From an uncultured Cellulomonas sp. (GTDB lineage: Bacteria; Actinomycetota; Actinomycetes; Actinomycetales; Cellulomonadaceae), in the NCBI RefSeq assembly GCF_947494015.1, contig NZ_CANLTL010000012.1:83558-147557 (forward strand): a DNA stretch of 64,000 nt, read 5' to 3'. A program made the position numbers and the translations under genes. The notes below the pieces were generated by a model. It had not been told where the DNA came from, made no database searches, and was given only the letters and a program-made list of their open reading frames with translations. Below are positions 17,050-26,476 of the stretch, piece by piece. Position 1 is the stretch's first letter. Each line of letters begins with the position of its first letter.

Positions 17050-18369
17050 TCAGGCGATCGGGTCCTCCTCCTCCACCGGCGGCAGCCCGTCGACGTCGGT
17101 GGAGTTGTCGGAGTTGTCGCTGTTGTCGGAGTTGTCGGAGTTGTCGCTGAGCACGATGTCGTCGTAGCCGTCGTCGTCGGAGTTGTCGGAGTTGTCGCTG
17201 TTGTCCGAGTTGTCGCTGTTGTCGACGACGGAGTTGTCGACCACCGAGTTGTCGGAGTGGTCGGAGTTGTCGACCACCGAGTTGTCGGAGTTGTCGCTGT
17301 TGTCCGAGTTGTCGGAGCTGTCGACGACCGAGTTGTCGACCACCGAGTTGTCGGAGTTGTCGGAGTTGTCGGAGTTGTCCGAGCTGTCGACGACCGAGTT
17401 GTCGACCACCGAGTTGTCGGAGTTGTCGGAGTTGTCGCTGTTGTCCGAGTTGTCGCTGTTGTCGACGACCGAGTTGTCGACCACCGAGTTGTCGCTGTTG
17501 TCCGAGTTGTCGGAGTTGTCGCTGCTGTCGACCACCGAGTTGTCGGAGTTGTCCGAGTTGTCGGAGTTGTCGCTGCTGTCGACGATCGAGTTGTCGACCA
17601 CCGAGTTGTCGCTGTTGTCGGAGTTGTCCGAGCTGTCGACCACCGAGTTGTCGCTGTTGTCGCTGTTGTCCGAGTTGTCGGAGCTGTCGACGACCGAGTT
17701 GTCCGTCACCGAGTTGTCGGAGTTGTCGGAGTTGTCCGAGTTGTCGGAGTGGTCCGAGCTGTCCGAGTTGCCCACGACGTTGCCGTCGCCGAGCACGTTG
17801 CCCGCCCCGACCACGGCCGGCCCGCTGATGTCCTCGCCCGCCGCGACGCCGCCGTTGGCGACCACGGGGTGGATGTCGAACATCTGCTCCACGTCGCCGT
17901 CGGCCCAGATGTTCTGGTTGACCGAGCTGTCCACCACGGTGTCGCGGTCGTCGATGATCGTCGAGTTGTACGTGTAGGTGGCGATGAGGTTCTGCAGCTG
18001 GGGGACGACGTCGTCGCCGCTGCCCGCCGCGCTCCCGGCACCGACGGCGGCCGGGACCGCAGCCGGCGCCGCGGCAGCGGAGGCGGCCGGGACGGCGCTG
18101 ACGGCACCGCCGCCGCCCGAGCTCCCGCCGGAGCCGCTGAGGGTCGCCGGCGCGGAGTTGCCGCCGCCGAAGTCGTAGTCCCGGTCCATGCTGACCGGGG
18201 ACTGGTCGAGCACCACCGGGATGACGTCGTCGAGGTCGGCCGAGGTGATGTCGCCCAGACCCGCGTCCTCGAGGGCGCCCTGCGGGTCCTCGACGAAGGC
18301 CTGCGCGGCCTCGGGGTCACGGAGCAGGTTGAGGATGAAGTCCAGGAGCGTGCTGGCTACGTGCGGCAT
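17050..18369 (-). CDS. IniB-like repeat protein
   Basis: This 439-residue protein has three parts. Residues 1-55 (LLDFILNLLRDPEAAQAFVE, LGDITSADLDDVIPVVLDQ) match the IniB N-terminal domain. Residues 60-200 are a Gly/Ala-rich and then mixed segment containing NQNIWADGDVEQMFD. Residues 201-423 are nearly pure repeats of Ser-Asp-Asn triplets broken by VVDNS/VVDSS blocks. A short acidic tail ends the protein. In mycobacteria IniB is a Gly/Ala-rich repeat protein encoded first in iniBAC; its exact function is unknown. Start is ATG 18369 with AGAGGG about 8 nt upstream. Extreme Asp content and the absence of Cys or aromatics in the repeat suggest an acidic, perhaps ion-binding, extended structure. 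No signal peptide is seen. Confidence 0.88.
   Translation of the reverse strand: MPHVASTLLDFILNLLRDPEAAQAFVEDPQGALEDAGLGDITSADLDDVIPVVLDQSPVSMDRDYDFGGGNSAPATLSGSGGSSGGGGAVSAVPAASAAAAPAAVPAAVGAGSAAGSGDDVVPQLQNLIATYTYNSTIIDDRDTVVDSSVNQNIWADGDVEQMFDIHPVVANGGVAAGEDISGPAVVGAGNVLGDGNVVGNSDSSDHSDNSDNSDNSDNSVTDNSVVDSSDNSDNSDNSDNSVVDSSDNSDNSDNSVVDNSIVDSSDNSDNSDNSDNSVVDSSDNSDNSDNSDNSVVDNSVVDNSDNSDNSDNSDNSDNSVVDNSVVDSSDNSDNSDNSDNSVVDNSVVDSSDNSDNSDNSDNSVVDNSDHSDNSVVDNSVVDNSDNSDNSDNSDNSDDDGYDDIVLSDNSDNSDNSDNSDNSTDVDGLPPVEEEDPIA
17101..17769 (-). repeat. 9-bp-based coding repeat (Ser-Asp-Asn and VVDNS blocks)
   Basis: About 670 bp are built from 9-bp units (plus strand GAGTTGTCG/GAGTTGTCC, encoding Asp-Asn-Ser), interrupted by 15-bp VVD-containing units. 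Several superblocks of roughly 22 codons, NSVVDNSVVDSSDNSDNSDNSD, recur. Synonymous TCG/TCC changes mark unit history. The array is likely to vary in length between strains. Confidence 0.92.
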
Positions 18370-18687
18370 GTCGATCCCTCTCGTGCTGGGTGCGGGCGTG
18401 CTGCCCAGGTGGACGCTAGGGAGGGCCGGCGGGTGCAGGTATCGGGGACTTGCCCCCTACTTGGCCGTCGCCGTTGGGGGATCCTGCGCATTCCGGCGGT
18501 CGAGGGCGACGCGCGGGTCGGTGACACCTCGTCGGCGGCGACGGAGCGGGATCCCGGGGTCGACCGTCAGGTGAATCTGGGGTGAAAGGGACGAAACGGC
18601 TGGTCCGCTCGGTGCGGACGGGGGCATCATGGGCCCCGCGGGCGCCGACGAAGGACTCGCGGCGTCTGCGTGGGGAGAGGGCCGGGC
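18370..18687. promoter_or_regulatory. Divergent iniB-like / Hsp70-like control region
   Basis: This 318-bp gap has no gene and separates the two arms of the locus. On the minus side a TAnnnT element (TAGCGT, 18413-18418) lies about 45 nt before the IniB-like ATG. Two direct repeats have an 11-bp period, one helical turn: ACTTG at 18448 and 18459 (CAAGT on the minus strand), and GGTGAA at 18570 and 18581. These are plausible sites for the LuxR-type regulator encoded at 19950, but that is inference. The Hsp70-like gene has GGGGAGAGG upstream of its ATG. Confidence 0.55.
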
Positions 18688-19953
18688 ATGGGGTACACCC
18701 TGGGGGTCGATCTCGGCGGCCCGGAACCGGTCGCCGCCGTCGGCCACCCGGACGGCAGCTCGTCGGTCGTGGTCGGCCTGCCCGCCGCCACGCTGACCGA
18801 CGCGGTGGATCGGCTGGGGACCCCCCAGGACGGCTGGGACGGCGTCGGCACCGCTCCCCTCGTGCTGGCGGACGCCGTCGCGCGCTGCGTGGGGCACGCC
18901 GCGGCGACCCGGCGTGACCGGCCGTCCGACCTGGTGGTCAGCCACCCGGCGGCGTGGGGCCCGTACCGCGTGGGCCTGCTCGCCGATGCGCTGCGCGGCC
19001 ACGACCTGCCACCGTGGCGCCTGCTCCCGGACACCGTCGCGATCGCCCGTCAGGCCGCTGCGACGGATCCCCGCCTCGCACTCGGGCCGTGCCGGCTGGC
19101 CGTCGTCGACATCCGCGACGAGCAGACGAGCGTGGGCGTGGTGGCGGTCGCCGGGGACGCGCAGCCGGCCCCGCCGCCCCGCCTCGTCGGCCCGGTCCGG
19201 GTGGTCGCGGAGCTCGCCTCCGCCGACCTGGACGACGCCGTCCTGGCACACACCGTCGCGGTCGCCGCGGACCTCGGGCTCCTCGACGCGTCCGGGCTGA
19301 CGCCGGATGCGGCCGAGCGGCTGCGCGCCGCCTGCCGATCCGCGGCGGACGAGGTGCTGACCGCCGGTTCGGCGGTCGTGGGCTACCCGGCCCCGGACGG
19401 CGCCCGGCCGATCCGGTCGGTGCTCGCCGACGTGGAGCCCCGGCTGCACGACCGCAGCCGCCACGCCGTCGCGCAGGTCGCCGCGGCGGTGGGCAGGCTC
19501 GCACCCGCCGGCGTCGACGCGGTCGTGCTGTGCGGCCGGCTCGCCGCGATGCCGCTGCTGACCGAGCTCGTCGCCGAGCGGTTCGACGCCCCCGTCACCG
19601 TGGTGCCCGGCGGCGACACCGTCGCGGCCCGCGGAGCGGCGACCGCGGCGGCGCTGCTGCGCCCCGAGCCCGCCGCCGACCGCACCGCCGTCCCCCGTCC
19701 CCGCGACACGGACGCAGCCGCCGCCGAGGGGGATGCGGCTCACCGTCACGGTCGCCGCCGCGCCCCGGTGCGGTCCCGGCCCAGCTCCCGCCCGCTGCGG
19801 GCGACCGCCGCGGCGTGGATCGGGACGCTGGTCCTCGGGGTGCTCGCCGCGGCGGTCGCCGACGACGCCGTCGCGCGCAGCGACCACGGGCACGACGCGC
19901 CGGCCGGCGTCGTGGTCACGGATCCGCCGCCGCCCGGGACGTCGCGCGGATGA
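18688..19953 (+). CDS. Short Hsp70-like protein with degenerate nucleotide site and C-terminal TM
   Basis: The start is ATG 18688 (MGYTLGVDLGG), with GAGAGG 7 nt upstream; the protein is 421 residues. It aligns by pattern with the actin-like ATPase half of Hsp70: LGVDLG at the N-terminus, LVVSHPAAWG, LLPDTVAIARQAA, LAVVDIRDEQTSVGVVAV and VVLCGRLAAMPLLTELV. The phosphate-1 loop is DLGGPEPVAA, not DLGTTxS, and the phosphate-2 glycines are missing (VDIRDEQ where VDxGGGT is expected), so ATPase activity is doubtful. There is no peptide-binding domain. A basic linker is followed by one TM helix (AAAWIGTLVLGVLAAAVA, about 372-390) and a short tail. The stop overlaps the next ATG (ATGA), so it is coupled to the LuxR-type regulator and may gate it. 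Confidence 0.82.
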   Translation: MGYTLGVDLGGPEPVAAVGHPDGSSSVVVGLPAATLTDAVDRLGTPQDGWDGVGTAPLVLADAVARCVGHAAATRRDRPSDLVVSHPAAWGPYRVGLLADALRGHDLPPWRLLPDTVAIARQAAATDPRLALGPCRLAVVDIRDEQTSVGVVAVAGDAQPAPPPRLVGPVRVVAELASADLDDAVLAHTVAVAADLGLLDASGLTPDAAERLRAACRSAADEVLTAGSAVVGYPAPDGARPIRSVLADVEPRLHDRSRHAVAQVAAAVGRLAPAGVDAVVLCGRLAAMPLLTELVAERFDAPVTVVPGGDTVAARGAATAAALLRPEPAADRTAVPRPRDTDAAAAEGDAAHRHGRRRAPVRSRPSSRPLRATAAAWIGTLVLGVLAAAVADDAVARSDHGHDAPAGVVVTDPPPPGTSRG

Positions 19954-22900
19954 CCGCGACGCTGCCGCCCCCCGCCCCCGACGTCCCGGTCGCCGACCCG
20001 GCGACCGGTGGCACCGCCGCCGGAGGAGGACCGGCGGCCGCGCTCACCGCCCACCCCGTGCTCGGCCGTGCGCTGTCGTGGGTCGACCGGACCCCACAGG
20101 CGCCGCTGGTGCTGGCGATCTGCGGCACCGGCGGCACCGGCAAGTCGACGGCACTGGCCGCGCTGCGAGCCGCGTACCGCGCGGCGGGCGACCCGGTGGT
20201 GAGCGTGCGTGGACGGGCCGGCGTCCGGCCGGACGACCTCGCCGCCGCCGGCAGCCGTCCCGTCCTGGTCGACGACGCCCACCTGCTGCCGGTGGACGCC
20301 CTGGAGTGGCTGCTCGAGCGCGCCGACGACGACGCGACCCGGCTCGTCCTCGCACACCGGCCGTGGCCCCGGCCGGCTCCGCTGGCCGACCTCGTGCGCG
20401 AGCTGGACGCGCGCGCGGCCGTGGTCGGGCTGGGCGCCCTGGACCGGTCCGGGGTCGCGGCGCTCGCGCACCACCGCCTGGGCCGGCCGGCACCCGCCTC
20501 GGTCGTGGACGCCGTGGTCCACCTGTCCGCGGGGGTGCCGCGGCTCGCCGACCTGCTGCTGACCGACGCGGCGCTGAGCGGCGCGGCGTCGCCGCCCACG
20601 GCCGGGCCGACGCGGCCCGCACCCTGGCCACGGGCGTGGCCGGGATCCGCGGTGCTCGCCCAGGTCGACACGGACCTCGACGCCGCCGGGAGCGGGGCAC
20701 GCGCGGTCGTGCTCGCCCTCGCGCTCGGCGGCACACCGGAGCCCGCGGTGCTGTCCCCCGCGCTGGGACTGGCTCCGGATGTCGTCGCGCGCTCGCTGCA
20801 GACGGTCGGCGCAGCGGGACTGCTGCTCGCCGACGGGTCGGTCGTGCCGGTGGTGGCGCAGGCGCTGCTGGCGGCGTGCCCGCCCCGGGAGGCCCGCGCC
20901 GTCGTCCGCGCCCTGATCCGGGCCGGCCTGGACCACGGCGACGACGCCGCGGCGGTGGCGGCCCGCTTCGACGGCCACGGCGGCGGCCCGGAGCTGGTCG
21001 TGGCGCTGCGGGACGCGGCGGCCGCGGTCGGCGCGACGGACCCGGCGCGCGCGGCCGACCTGCTGCGCGCGGGCCTGCCGACCGGTGCGTCGGATCCCGC
21101 GGCGGTCGTGGAGCAGGCACGGTACGCGGCACTGGCCGGTGACCTGCACCGCGCCACCGCCCTGGTCGACGACGTGCTGGCGGCGGCGAGCGGACCGGTC
21201 GCCGCGGCGGCCGCGTCGGTGGCGACCGCGGTCCTCGCGCACCGCGGCCAGCTCGCCACCGCGGCCGCACCGCACCGAATCAACGCCGGCACCGGGTCGC
21301 AGCCGACCCCGGGCACGTGGCAGCCGCGGGTGACCTGTCCGGACGACCCGGCGGGCGAGGCCGCCGCCACCGTCGTGCTGCTGGGCTCGGGTGCCGTCAC
21401 GTCGTGCCTGCCCGGACCCGGCGCCACGGCCACCGCTCCCGGTGCCGGCACCCGCACCGGCACGGACGGGGCCACCGGTACCGTCGAGGTCCGGTCCGGG
21501 CCGGCGCCGGGCGCGACCACGCGGTCGTGCGCGCAGGCGCTGCTGGCCCAGGGCCTGCGTGAGTCGGTGCTCGGGGACGGCCGGCGCTGCCTGGCCACGC
21601 TGTCCCGGGCGTCGGCCCTGGTGGGCGGCGACGGCCGCGACACCCTCATGGCGGACACCCCGGCCGCGCTCGGCGCACTCGCCGCGCTCAGCGCCGGCGA
21701 GCCGGGGCACGCCGAGCGGCTGCTGCACCGGGCGATCGGCAACGGCGAGGGCGGCCCGGTCGCACAGCCCCGCCACCACCTGCTGCTCGCGTGGGTCGCG
21801 ATGGTCGGCGGACGGTGCGAGGAGGCGCGCGCGCGGGTGGCCGTGGCCCGGACGGCCGCCGGGGACCGCTGGGGCGAGCGCGACGAGCTCGTCCTGCGGG
21901 CGCTGGAGGTCGGGGTGGCGCGCCGGTCGCACGACCTGGGCGCGCTCACCCGCGCGTGGCCCGGCGCCTGGCAGGCGCTGCTCGGCCACGGGCTGGACCT
22001 GTTCATGCTGCTGCCCCTCGGCGAGCTCGCGGTCGCGGCGGCGCGCCTGGACCGCTCCCACCAGGTGGCGGCCCACCTGGAGGAGGCGGGCGGGCTGCTG
22101 GCCCGCGCCGGGGAGCCGGTGCTGTGGGCCACGCCCCTGCACTGGTACGGGGTGCGGGCGGCGATCGTCGCGGAGCGGCCCGAGTCGGTCGCCCCGCACG
22201 CCACCGCACTGGTCCGCGGCGCGGCGACCAGCCGCCACGCCGCGATGCTCGCCGAGGCGGGCCGGGTCTGGGTGCAGGTGCTCGCCGGGCGCGTGGAGCC
22301 GGCAGCCGTCGAGCGGGTGGCGCGCCGGCTGCACGCGGCCGGGCTCGGCTGGGACGGCGCGCGGCTCGCCGCGCACGCCGCGGCGCACACCGAGGACCCG
22401 CGCAGCGGGGGCCGCCTGCTGCACGTCGCACGCGACCTGCGCGCGGGCACGGACCGGGCCGTGACACCGGCGCCCGTCCTCCCGGCGGTGGGACACCGGC
22501 GGGTGCCGTCGGACGCGGCGGCCCCGGTGGCGTCACCGCGGCCGTCCCCGACGCCGGCGAGCACGGCGCCGACGCGGGCGGCCGCCGTGCCGGCGTCGTC
22601 GTCCGCCGGCCCGGCTGCGGGGACCGCTCGCGGCTGGACGGGTGCCGCGACGCCCCCGGCGGCACCGGTGCGGGCGGCCGGCGGGCCGCCGTCGTCAGCG
22701 CGGGAGGCGGCCGGGACGCGGACCGCGCCGGGACGGCCGGACCCCTCCGGCCTCGGGGACGCGGCACCCGAGATGGCCGTCCACCTGTCCGTGCGCGAGC
22801 TGGAGGTCGCGCGCCTGGTGGTGGCCGGGCACACCTACCGCGAGATCTCCGAGCGGCTGTACATCTCCGCCAAGACGGTGGAGCACCACATGGCCCGCAT

Positions 22901-23000
22901 GCGGCAGCGGCTCGGGCTGGAGTCACGGGCGGCGCTGCTGTCGCACCTGCGCGCCCGGGTCGCCACGCTGCCCGGGGAGCGACCGGAGCAGCCGGCCTGA
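19950..23000 (+). CDS. Large P-loop LuxR-type regulator, IniR-like
   Basis: This is a 1016-residue transcription regulator starting at ATG 19950, overlapping the Hsp70-like stop; the 1348-residue track ORF is a run-on. It has a Walker A at about residues 59-67 (GTGGTGKST) and a Walker B-like RPVLVDDAHLL. A long helical, TPR-like middle follows with one low-complexity insert (about 445-515), then a roughly 110-residue Pro/Ala-rich linker. A LuxR/GerE HTH ends the protein (LSVRELEVARLVVAGHTYRE, AKTVEHHMARMRQRLG, about 945-1005). This is the architecture of MalT/LAL regulators. In M. tuberculosis IniR (Rv0339c), encoded beside iniBAC, is a regulator of that type linked to trehalose-dependent induction. 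Position here supports control of the divergent IniB-like operon. Confidence 0.88.
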   Translation: MTATLPPPAPDVPVADPATGGTAAGGGPAAALTAHPVLGRALSWVDRTPQAPLVLAICGTGGTGKSTALAALRAAYRAAGDPVVSVRGRAGVRPDDLAAAGSRPVLVDDAHLLPVDALEWLLERADDDATRLVLAHRPWPRPAPLADLVRELDARAAVVGLGALDRSGVAALAHHRLGRPAPASVVDAVVHLSAGVPRLADLLLTDAALSGAASPPTAGPTRPAPWPRAWPGSAVLAQVDTDLDAAGSGARAVVLALALGGTPEPAVLSPALGLAPDVVARSLQTVGAAGLLLADGSVVPVVAQALLAACPPREARAVVRALIRAGLDHGDDAAAVAARFDGHGGGPELVVALRDAAAAVGATDPARAADLLRAGLPTGASDPAAVVEQARYAALAGDLHRATALVDDVLAAASGPVAAAAASVATAVLAHRGQLATAAAPHRINAGTGSQPTPGTWQPRVTCPDDPAGEAAATVVLLGSGAVTSCLPGPGATATAPGAGTRTGTDGATGTVEVRSGPAPGATTRSCAQALLAQGLRESVLGDGRRCLATLSRASALVGGDGRDTLMADTPAALGALAALSAGEPGHAERLLHRAIGNGEGGPVAQPRHHLLLAWVAMVGGRCEEARARVAVARTAAGDRWGERDELVLRALEVGVARRSHDLGALTRAWPGAWQALLGHGLDLFMLLPLGELAVAAARLDRSHQVAAHLEEAGGLLARAGEPVLWATPLHWYGVRAAIVAERPESVAPHATALVRGAATSRHAAMLAEAGRVWVQVLAGRVEPAAVERVARRLHAAGLGWDGARLAAHAAAHTEDPRSGGRLLHVARDLRAGTDRAVTPAPVLPAVGHRRVPSDAAAPVASPRPSPTPASTAPTRAAAVPASSSAGPAAGTARGWTGAATPPAAPVRAAGGPPSSAREAAGTRTAPGRPDPSGLGDAAPEMAVHLSVRELEVARLVVAGHTYREISERLYISAKTVEHHMARMRQRLGLESRAALLSHLRARVATLPGERPEQPA

Positions 23001-23032
23001 CCGGTCGACCGGGACGGGCTGCCGCCGTGCGC

Positions 23033-24022
23033 CTACCCGGCGACCGGCAGCACGTGGCCGGCACGGTCGGCGTCCAGGTCACCGGTGTGGCCCGCCGCGA
23101 CCGCCCGGCGCCCCAGCACGATCGTGTAGACCCAGAACGCCGCCAGGACGAGCACGCCGACGGTGATCTTCACCCCCCAGGGCAGCGCCGAGCCGGTCAC
23201 GAAGCCCTCGACGAGCCCGGACACGCCCAGCACACCGACGAGGCCGATCGCGACCGTGAACAGCGCGCGCGCCTCCTCCGCGAGCGCCCGGGACCGCGGA
23301 CGGCGCCCGGGGTCCACCCAGGTCCAGAACAGCCGCAGCCCCGCGGCACCCGCGACGAAGACGGCGGTCAGCTCGAGCAGGCCGTGGGGGGCGATGAGGG
23401 ACAGGAAGATGTCCAGGCGTCCCTCGTCGGCCATCATCCCGCCGGTCGCGCCGACCATGACGGCGTTGTTCACCAGCACGAACAGCGGCCACACGCCGCT
23501 GATCCCCAGTCCCACGCACTGGGCGGCGATCCAGGCGTTGTTCGTCCAGACCATGGCCGCGAACCCTGCCGACGGGTCGTAGTACTGGGCGAACGCGTCC
23601 TCGGCGTAGGACCGCCGCTCGGACGGCGTGCCCATCGCGGCCAGCGCGGCGGGGTCCGTGGCCACCCACGTGCCGGCGGCCACCGCCACCAGCAGGCACG
23701 CGACGGTGACGGCGACGGTCCACCAGCGGATCCGGTACAGCGCGGCCGGGACCGTCAGGACGACGAACCGGGCGACGTCGCCCCATGCGGGCTCGTGCGC
23801 GCCGGCGATGGTGCTGCGGGCGCGGCCCAGCACGTCCGACAGGCGCGCCACCGTCACGGCGTCGGGGGCTGCGGACCGGACCGTCGACAGGTCGGTCGCG
23901 ACCGCCTGGTAGAGCCGGACCAGCTCGTCGGCCTCCGCCCCGTTCAGCCGGCGCCGGCGGGCGAGCTCGTCCAGCCGGGTCCACTGCGGTCCGCGCACCG
24001 CGGTGAAGGCATCGAGGTCCAC
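23033..24022 (-). CDS. SpoIIM-family (stage II sporulation protein M) membrane protein
   Basis: This 329-residue protein starts at GTG 24022 (VDLDAFTAVRGPQW); the 650-residue track ORF extends falsely through the divergent gene. The first about 90 residues are helical and cytoplasmic (WTRLDELARRRRLNGAEADE, LVRLYQAVATDLSTVR). About five TM helices follow, with the family region IAPHGLLELTAVFVAGAAGLRLFW. In firmicutes SpoIIM supports septal peptidoglycan hydrolysis. Non-sporulating actinobacteria keep the family beside RDD and MoxR/DUF58 genes, and its function there is unknown. It is divergent from the RDD gene, a conserved pair, and the two products probably share a membrane role. Confidence 0.88.
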   Translation of the reverse strand: MDLDAFTAVRGPQWTRLDELARRRRLNGAEADELVRLYQAVATDLSTVRSAAPDAVTVARLSDVLGRARSTIAGAHEPAWGDVARFVVLTVPAALYRIRWWTVAVTVACLLVAVAAGTWVATDPAALAAMGTPSERRSYAEDAFAQYYDPSAGFAAMVWTNNAWIAAQCVGLGISGVWPLFVLVNNAVMVGATGGMMADEGRLDIFLSLIAPHGLLELTAVFVAGAAGLRLFWTWVDPGRRPRSRALAEEARALFTVAIGLVGVLGVSGLVEGFVTGSALPWGVKITVGVLVLAAFWVYTIVLGRRAVAAGHTGDLDADRAGHVLPVAG

Positions 24023-24142
24023 GCCCGATACCCTGCCACAGCGCCCGGCCGTGCCGGGTCGCCCGTCACCCCACCGCCCGGCACGGGCCGGGTTCGGACC
24101 GGGGTGGTCGGCGGGCGGGACGACGAGGGGACGCAGCGCGCG

Positions 24143-24961
24143 ATGACCGACGGGATCCTGACCGGTGAGGGCGTGCTGCTGGACTCGCGGCCGGCGTCGT
24201 TCGCCACGCGCATGCTCGCCGGGCTGCTCGACATCGTCGTGCTCGGGGCGCTGATCTTCGCGATCGTCGTCGTGGTGGGCGTGCTCGGCGCTGAGGTCGG
24301 CCCGCAGGCGGGCCAGGCGATGCTCGTGGTCGCGCTGGTGCTCGTCATGGTGGTCGTGCCCACCACCGTCGAGACGCTGACCCGGGGCCGGTCGCTGGGC
24401 AAGCTCGCGGCCGGCATCCGCATCGTGCGGGACGACGGCGGGCCGGTCCGCTTCCGGCAGGCCTTCGTGCGGGCGCTGACCGGCGTGGGCGAGCTGTGGC
24501 TCACGGTCGGGTCGGTCGCGCTGATCACGTCGATGGTCAACAACCAGGGCAAGCGGGTGGGCGACATCCTCGCCGGCACCTACGCCGTGCGGGTCCGCGG
24601 TGCGGTCCGCGCCCTGGCACCGCTGACGATGCCGCCGGCCCTGGCCGGGTGGGCACGCACGGCCGACATCGGCCGTCTGCCGGACGGTCTGGCCCTGTCC
24701 GCACGGCAGTTCCTGGGCCGCGCCGCCACGCTGCACCCGGCGTCGCGCGCGGCGATGTGCGCCGCGCTCACCGCCGAGATCGGGCGGTACGTGGCCCCCG
24801 GGCCGCCGCCCGGGACGCCGCCGGAGGCGTTCCTCGCCGCGGTGCTGGTCGAGCGCCGGGACCGGGAGTTCGCCGCCGGCAGCCGCGCGGCGGAGGTGGC
24901 CCGCGCGGAGGCGCACGTGCTGCAGCGCCTGCCGCACGCGGTGCCCGACCCGGTCGACTGA
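24143..24961 (+). CDS. RDD family membrane protein
   Basis: This 272-residue protein starts at ATG 24143 (MTDGILTGEGVLLDSRPASF), preceded by a GAGGGG box. The RDD domain covers residues 18-150. It has the FATRMLAGLLDIVVLGALI helix (Asp in place of the typical RD/RxxxxxD pattern), TM2 (MLVVALVLVMVVVPTTV), the loop TRGRSLGKLAAGIRIVR and TM3. The C-terminal about 110 residues are soluble and helical (AVLVERRDREFAAGSRAAEV). RDD proteins are small transport or membrane-regulatory proteins of unknown substrate. The gene is divergent from the SpoIIM-family gene and ends at a strong bidirectional terminator shared with ahcY. Confidence 0.9.
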   Translation: MTDGILTGEGVLLDSRPASFATRMLAGLLDIVVLGALIFAIVVVVGVLGAEVGPQAGQAMLVVALVLVMVVVPTTVETLTRGRSLGKLAAGIRIVRDDGGPVRFRQAFVRALTGVGELWLTVGSVALITSMVNNQGKRVGDILAGTYAVRVRGAVRALAPLTMPPALAGWARTADIGRLPDGLALSARQFLGRAATLHPASRAAMCAALTAEIGRYVAPGPPPGTPPEAFLAAVLVERRDREFAAGSRAAEVARAEAHVLQRLPHAVPDPVD

Positions 24962-24981
24962 GCCGACCGGGTCGGGGCGCA

Positions 24982-25007
24982 GCACCCGGCCCGTGCGGGC
25001 CGGGTGC
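24982..25007. terminator. Bidirectional terminator between RDD gene and ahcY
   Basis: This is a perfect 11-bp stem (GCACCCGGCCC / GGGCCGGGTGC) with a 4-nt loop GTGC. It lies 20 bp after the RDD stop and 2 bp after the ahcY stop on the other strand. It is symmetrical, so it can serve both convergent genes. Confidence 0.8.
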
Positions 25008-25009
25008 CG

Positions 25010-26476
<1,467 letters not shown>

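Noticed and set aside
17101-17769. CRISPR array
   Set aside because: The repeat units are 9-15 bp, in frame and without unique spacers; no cas genes are present.
17183-17977. Plus-strand ORF rich in ELSELS repeats
   Set aside because: It is the complement of the IniB-like Asp-Asn-Ser repeat; the minus frame has the conserved IniB domain and Shine-Dalgarno site.
18954-23000. 1348-residue fusion of Hsp70-like and LuxR frames
   Set aside because: The upstream part is out of frame with the Hsp70-like gene; the real LuxR start is the ATGA-coupled ATG at 19950.
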